Origin: Lachnospiraceae bacterium UBA3638
Lineage (GTDB): Bacteria > Bacillota > Clostridia > Lachnospirales > Lachnospiraceae
Length of the DNA: 33,902 nt
Assembly (NCBI GenBank): GCA_002373595.1
Contig: DFKT01000033.1
Coordinates: forward strand, 1 to 33,902
Reading direction: 5' to 3'
The notes under the pieces were generated by a model. It had not been told where the DNA came from, made no database searches, and saw only the letters and a program-made list of their open reading frames with translations. Positions 33,162 through 33,902 of the stretch are shown here, piece after piece. A program made the translations under genes and the position numbers. Every line of letters starts with the position of its first letter. Positions within the stretch are counted from its first letter, which is position 1.

Positions 33162-33902
33162 TTACCAGATAAGAAGTCCTATATGATATACGATCGTCGA
33201 GAGCAACAGTGCACCGACGGTATAGTAAGCTGCGATCCTTGCGGTCCACTTTGCCGAATGGGTCTCCTGGTAGGTTGCTGCAAGTGCTACAACGCAGGGC
33301 ATGTTGAATGTGATCGCAAATATGAACGCGAGGGCTTCGGGCTTGGAAACATTTGCAAGCAGGAGATCCCCAAGGTCCGCTGATCTGGCTGCTCCGGCCA
33401 TAGCATCGCTAAACGCATTGTAGAATGATCCATCGGTAAACAGTGCGCTGATAACTCCGAGCGCTCCTTCCTTTCCTACAGACGAAGCGATAAATGCCAT
33501 AAAGAGCTGCCAGCCCATACCGAACACCTTGGTCACAGGCTCGATCGTTTTACCGATCCTGAAGAGGATTGGATCCGATCCGGGTACGAACGAATAGCTG
33601 AGTGCCCAGAAAAGGAAGCATACAATGAGGACAACCTTGGATACTCTGAAGAAGGTATCCCTGGTGCGTCCAAGAACATATCTGAGAAGTGCCCCCCACT
33701 TCGGCTTGTGATATGGAGGAAGCTCCATGATCATTCCGTATCTCTCTCCGGACTTAACAAGCTTCCTGCCGAATATCTTGGCGGTGATCCACATATGAAG
33801 CACCATCGTAACGAGGATGGCCAGGATGACAAGCACTGCGCCGGGCCCAAAGAAAAGTGATGAAAGCATAGGGATTACAGACCATGCAGCGCCGCAGGGT
33901 AC
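33162..33902 (-). CDS. feoB: Ferrous iron transporter FeoB, C-terminal part (cut by window edge)
   Basis: The last 247 codons of an open frame that enters from the window edge. The fragment shows the FeoB membrane core: VPCGAAWSVIPMLSSLFF (the conserved PC near the edge), ELPPYHKPKWGALLRYVLGRT, SVGKEGALGVISALF, and AFIFAITFNMPCVVALAATYQE with the second conserved Cys. At least five membrane helices can be seen. FeoB imports Fe2+ under low oxygen. The GTPase domain and any feoA gene lie outside the window. It heads the downstream FeoC-like, DUF6110-like and P1B ATPase genes. Confidence 0.93.
   Translation of the reverse strand, partial: VPCGAAWSVIPMLSSLFFGPGAVLVILAILVTMVLHMWITAKIFGRKLVKSGERYGMIMELPPYHKPKWGALLRYVLGRTRDTFFRVSKVVLIVCFLFWALSYSFVPGSDPILFRIGKTIEPVTKVFGMGWQLFMAFIASSVGKEGALGVISALFTDGSFYNAFSDAMAGAARSADLGDLLLANVSKPEALAFIFAITFNMPCVVALAATYQETHSAKWTARIAAYYTVGALLLSTIVYHIGLLIW

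Overview
The window looks like chromosome of a Clostridia-class Bacillota, most likely Lachnospiraceae-like. The reasons are strong AGGAGG-type ribosome sites, RNase Y and RqcH, Gram-positive (DinR/CGAAC-N4-GTTC) LexA boxes at recA, and the gene order yicC-gmk-rpoZ-rimO-pgsA-cinA next to recA-recX. No rRNA, tRNA or CRISPR array was seen. Species cannot be assigned from this window alone.

Layout. 1-817: the 5' part of a group II intron on the minus strand (reverse transcriptase cut by the window edge), inserted directly behind the terminator of a Nudix hydrolase gene. 865-2804: Nudix hydrolase and a MocR-like aminotransferase in one minus-strand operon with a recognisable promoter. 2836-8909: an A+T-richer surface-sugar island. 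It holds a sialyltransferase-like glycosyltransferase, pseI and an ATP-grasp gene on the plus strand, and pseF-pseG-aminotransferase on the minus strand. Together these encode the late half of CMP-pseudaminic acid synthesis (hydrolysis to the free sugar, condensation with PEP, CMP activation) plus probable tailoring and transfer enzymes. The early genes pseB, pseC and pseH are absent. 8908-17669: housekeeping core with rny, recA-recX (SOS-controlled) and the yicC-gmk-rpoZ-rimO-pgsA-cinA operon.

17688-22414: a minus-strand operon with a SpoVB/MurJ-like flippase, RqcH and a membrane acyltransferase. 22434-26689: an ABC ATPase, a large FtsX-like permease and a ZIP metal transporter. 26731-30374: two half-size ABC exporters forming a heterodimer. 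30416-33902: an iron-linked operon with the feoB 3' end, a Cys-rich FeoC-like winged-helix protein, a DUF6110-like small protein and a P1B-type ATPase carrying SCALKL instead of CPC.

The most interesting regulatory signal is a 16-bp palindrome, GTTAGC-N4-GCTAAC, present in front of the exporter pair and twice in front of the ABC-FtsX-ZIP unit. This suggests that one unidentified repressor or metal sensor controls the whole 22.4-30.4 kb transport block. Other notable items are two genes whose promoter -10 boxes sit so close to the start codon that the mRNAs would be leaderless, a pseF promoter embedded in the rny terminator, a structured 200-bp element between rny and recA with a 37-codon ORF, and a Cys-rich repeat insert in RqcH.
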